Source: Paracoccaceae bacterium
Lineage (GTDB): Bacteria; Pseudomonadota; Alphaproteobacteria; Rhodobacterales; Rhodobacteraceae
Direction: 5' to 3'
Assembly (NCBI GenBank): GCA_007134405.1
Contig: SLKW01000032.1
Span: forward strand, 1-7,390
Length of the DNA: 7,390 nucleotides
A program made the translations under genes and the position numbers. The notes under the pieces are model-generated. The model was not told where the DNA came from and searched no databases. It saw nothing but the letters and a program-made list of their open reading frames with translations. Positions 5,814-7,390 of the stretch are shown piece by piece. Each line of letters begins with the position of its first letter. Within the stretch, counting starts at the first letter, position 1.

Positions 5814-7390
5814 AGATCAGGAAGGCGACCATCACCAGCGTTGCCACGAAAAGCGCGGCGGCCAGGTAGCGGTAGTTCTTCCAGGCCGGCGTACCGGCCA
5901 GCTCGTCGCTTTCCTTGCGCCAGGTGTCGCGGGTCCAGACGACCTCTTCGGCGTTTTCCAGGTCGGGCGCGTCGGCGCCGAACGTGAGGCCGAAAAAGAG
6001 CGCGAGGCTCACGGCGAACATGATCCCGGCGCCGTAAAGGAACTGCAGCTCCCAGATCTGGAAGACCTCGCCCGCGAGGAACCCGGCAAGGCCGAGCGGT
6101 ACGCCGATCACCAGCGTCCAGAACGCGACGTGGCGGCCGGGACGGGCCCAGAAAAGCCCGCCCAGGAAGACGACCACGACCGGCATGGTGATGTAGCCGA
6201 GGAAGGACTGGAAGTAGGCGACAAGCCCTTCGAACGAGCCGATCAGCGGCGCCCAGAGGGCGGCCACGATCATGAAGAGGCCCACGAGCACCCGGCTGAG
6301 AACCAGGAACTGCTTGTCGGACCAGTCCTTCTTTCTTTCCTTGACGAAGTCGTTGACGACGAGCGAGGCGCTGCCGTTGAGCACCGAGTCGATGGTCGAC
6401 ATGAGCGCCGCGATCAGTGCCGCCAGCGCCAGGCCCCGGATGCCCACGGGCATGTAGTCGAAGACGAGTGCCGGCCAGATCTGGTCCTGTTCCTCGAGCT
6501 CGGGGTAGATCGCGCGGCCCATCACGCCGGGCAGCACCAGCAGGAACAGGAACGGCAGTTGCATGAAGCCGGCAAAGAGCGCGCCCCAGCGCCCGTGGTC
6601 GATGCTTTTGGCGGCCAGAACCTTCTGGACGACCATGTGATTGGTCGTCCAGTAGTAGAAGCCGAGCCAGAGCGCGCCGGTGAAGATGCCGGGCCAGGGG
6701 AAGAAGTCGTCATCGGCCGGGGGCGCGACGGTGAAGCCGCCTTCGGGCGCGGCCTCCTGCACAGCCTGCCAGGAGCCGAGTTCGCTGAACACCAGGAAGA
6801 AGATGATCGCGCCCACGACCAGCAGTAGAACGCCCTGGATCGTGTCGGTGATCATCACCGCCTGCAGGCCGCCGAGGATCACGTAAACGCCGGCGAGGAA
6901 CGCGATGGTCGCGATCAGGGACCAGAGCGGCATGTCGGGAAAGAGAAGGCTCAGCGTCAGCGCCCCGGCGAAGAGCGCGCCCGCGCTGTCGATCAGCATC
7001 GCCGTGAAGACCGAGAAGACCGAAAAGACCTTGCGCGCGCGCCGGTCGTAGCGGCGCTCGAGAAACTCGGGCATCGTGGAGAGTTTGGCGCGCAGGTAGA
7101 AGGGCAGGATGAAGACGGCGAAGAACAGAAGCACGATGGCCGCGATCCATTCGTAGTTCCAGACCGCGATGCCGTTGCCATAGCCCGCACCGGCGATGCC
7201 GACATAGGATGTACCGGAAAGGTTGGCCGCCATGAGCGAGAAGCCGATCACCGGCCAGATCGCGCCGCGCCCGCCCAGGAAGTAGCCCTCGGCGTCCTTC
7301 TTCTTGCGCCCGACCCAGAGCCCGATGCACATGACCGCGAGGATGTAGATCGCCGCGACCGTCAGATCCAACCCGCCCACCTGGAATTCC
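5812..7390 (-). CDS. Sodium:solute symporter family (SSS/SLC5, SGLT-like) permease, start at or just past the edge
   Basis: This is a Na+-coupled uptake permease of the cytoplasmic membrane, of LeuT fold, 522 residues counted from the GTG at 7378-7380. It aligns by eye along its length with Vibrio vSGLT: YFLGGR (33-38), SLMAANLSGTSY (48-59), YEW (76-78), TMPEFLERRY (102-111), GGLQAV (170-175), TDTIQG (178-183), YYW (242-244), LAAKS (255-259), ALMSTIDS (325-332). Predicted Na2-site positions are A51, L54, A325, S328 and T329 (vSGLT has Ser at the last), so sodium coupling is likely. The sugar-contacting Glu of vSGLT is kept (E77), but its neighbouring Gln is Ser (S58), so the substrate may differ. 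A charged stretch (470-500) precedes the last helix. The frame stays open upstream of GTG as Glu-Phe-Gln, and base 7390 fits the G of an ATG, so the true start is probably just outside the window. Confidence 0.92.
   Translation of the reverse strand, partial: EFQVGGLDLTVAAIYILAVMCIGLWVGRKKKDAEGYFLGGRGAIWPVIGFSLMAANLSGTSYVGIAGAGYGNGIAVWNYEWIAAIVLLFFAVFILPFYLRAKLSTMPEFLERRYDRRARKVFSVFSVFTAMLIDSAGALFAGALTLSLLFPDMPLWSLIATIAFLAGVYVILGGLQAVMITDTIQGVLLLVVGAIIFFLVFSELGSWQAVQEAAPEGGFTVAPPADDDFFPWPGIFTGALWLGFYYWTTNHMVVQKVLAAKSIDHGRWGALFAGFMQLPFLFLLVLPGVMGRAIYPELEEQDQIWPALVFDYMPVGIRGLALAALIAALMSTIDSVLNGSASLVVNDFVKERKKDWSDKQFLVLSRVLVGLFMIVAALWAPLIGSFEGLVAYFQSFLGYITMPVVVVFLGGLFWARPGRHVAFWTLVIGVPLGLAGFLAGEVFQIWELQFLYGAGIMFAVSLALFFGLTFGADAPDLENAEEVVWTRDTWRKESDELAGTPAWKNYRYLAAALFVATLVMVAFLI

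Noticed and set aside
4636..6828. 730-codon plus-strand frame across the MFS gene and antisense to the SSS gene
   Set aside because: It covers two well-supported membrane-protein genes in other frames, crosses their convergent stops, and has the Arg/Gly/Asp/Glu-rich composition of a GC-rich shadow frame.
7383..7390. Palindrome GGAATTCC at the right edge as a regulatory site
   Set aside because: It is an 8-base palindrome lying within what is probably the coding start of the SSS gene, and is likely coincidental.

Overview
The window is very GC-rich (about two thirds G+C by eye). Its genes most resemble those of a high-GC alphaproteobacterium, probably a Rhodobacteraceae/Roseobacter-type organism. 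That placement is inferred from protein style and base composition; there is no rRNA or other phylogenetic marker here.

Layout. (1) 3-722, + strand: the last ~239 residues of a proline-racemase-superfamily enzyme, cut by the left window edge. Thr replaces the second catalytic Cys, which points to a trans-3-hydroxy-L-proline dehydratase. (2) 723-1121: a 399-bp gap between two genes that converge on it. It has no convincing gene but holds a tandem array of four 11-bp units, further direct repeats about 23-24 bp apart, and hairpins. (3) 4260 down to 1122, - strand: a complete tripartite tricarboxylate transporter (TTT) operon in the order tctC-tctA-tctB. tctA and tctB overlap by ATGA. Two strong GC stem-loops lie between tctC and tctA. 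(4) 4261-4570: a 310-bp divergent regulatory region with candidate promoters and a short perfect dyad. (5) 4571-5785, + strand: an MFS permease. (6) 5812 to the right edge, - strand: a sodium/solute symporter (SSS, SGLT-like) converging on the MFS gene with a 26-bp gap. Its true start probably lies 2 bases beyond the window.

Together the genes form a nutrient-uptake locus: three unrelated secondary transporter families (TTT, MFS, SSS) next to one catabolic enzyme of hydroxyproline metabolism. Hydroxyproline, or a related amino or organic acid, is a reasonable guess for at least one transporter. Nothing in the sequence fixes any substrate, and no regulator gene is visible.

The gene content is ordinary for a heterotrophic marine or soil alphaproteobacterium, and I see no defence system, mobile element, CRISPR or RNA gene. 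The least explained feature is the repeat-rich convergent intergenic region around 845-1029.
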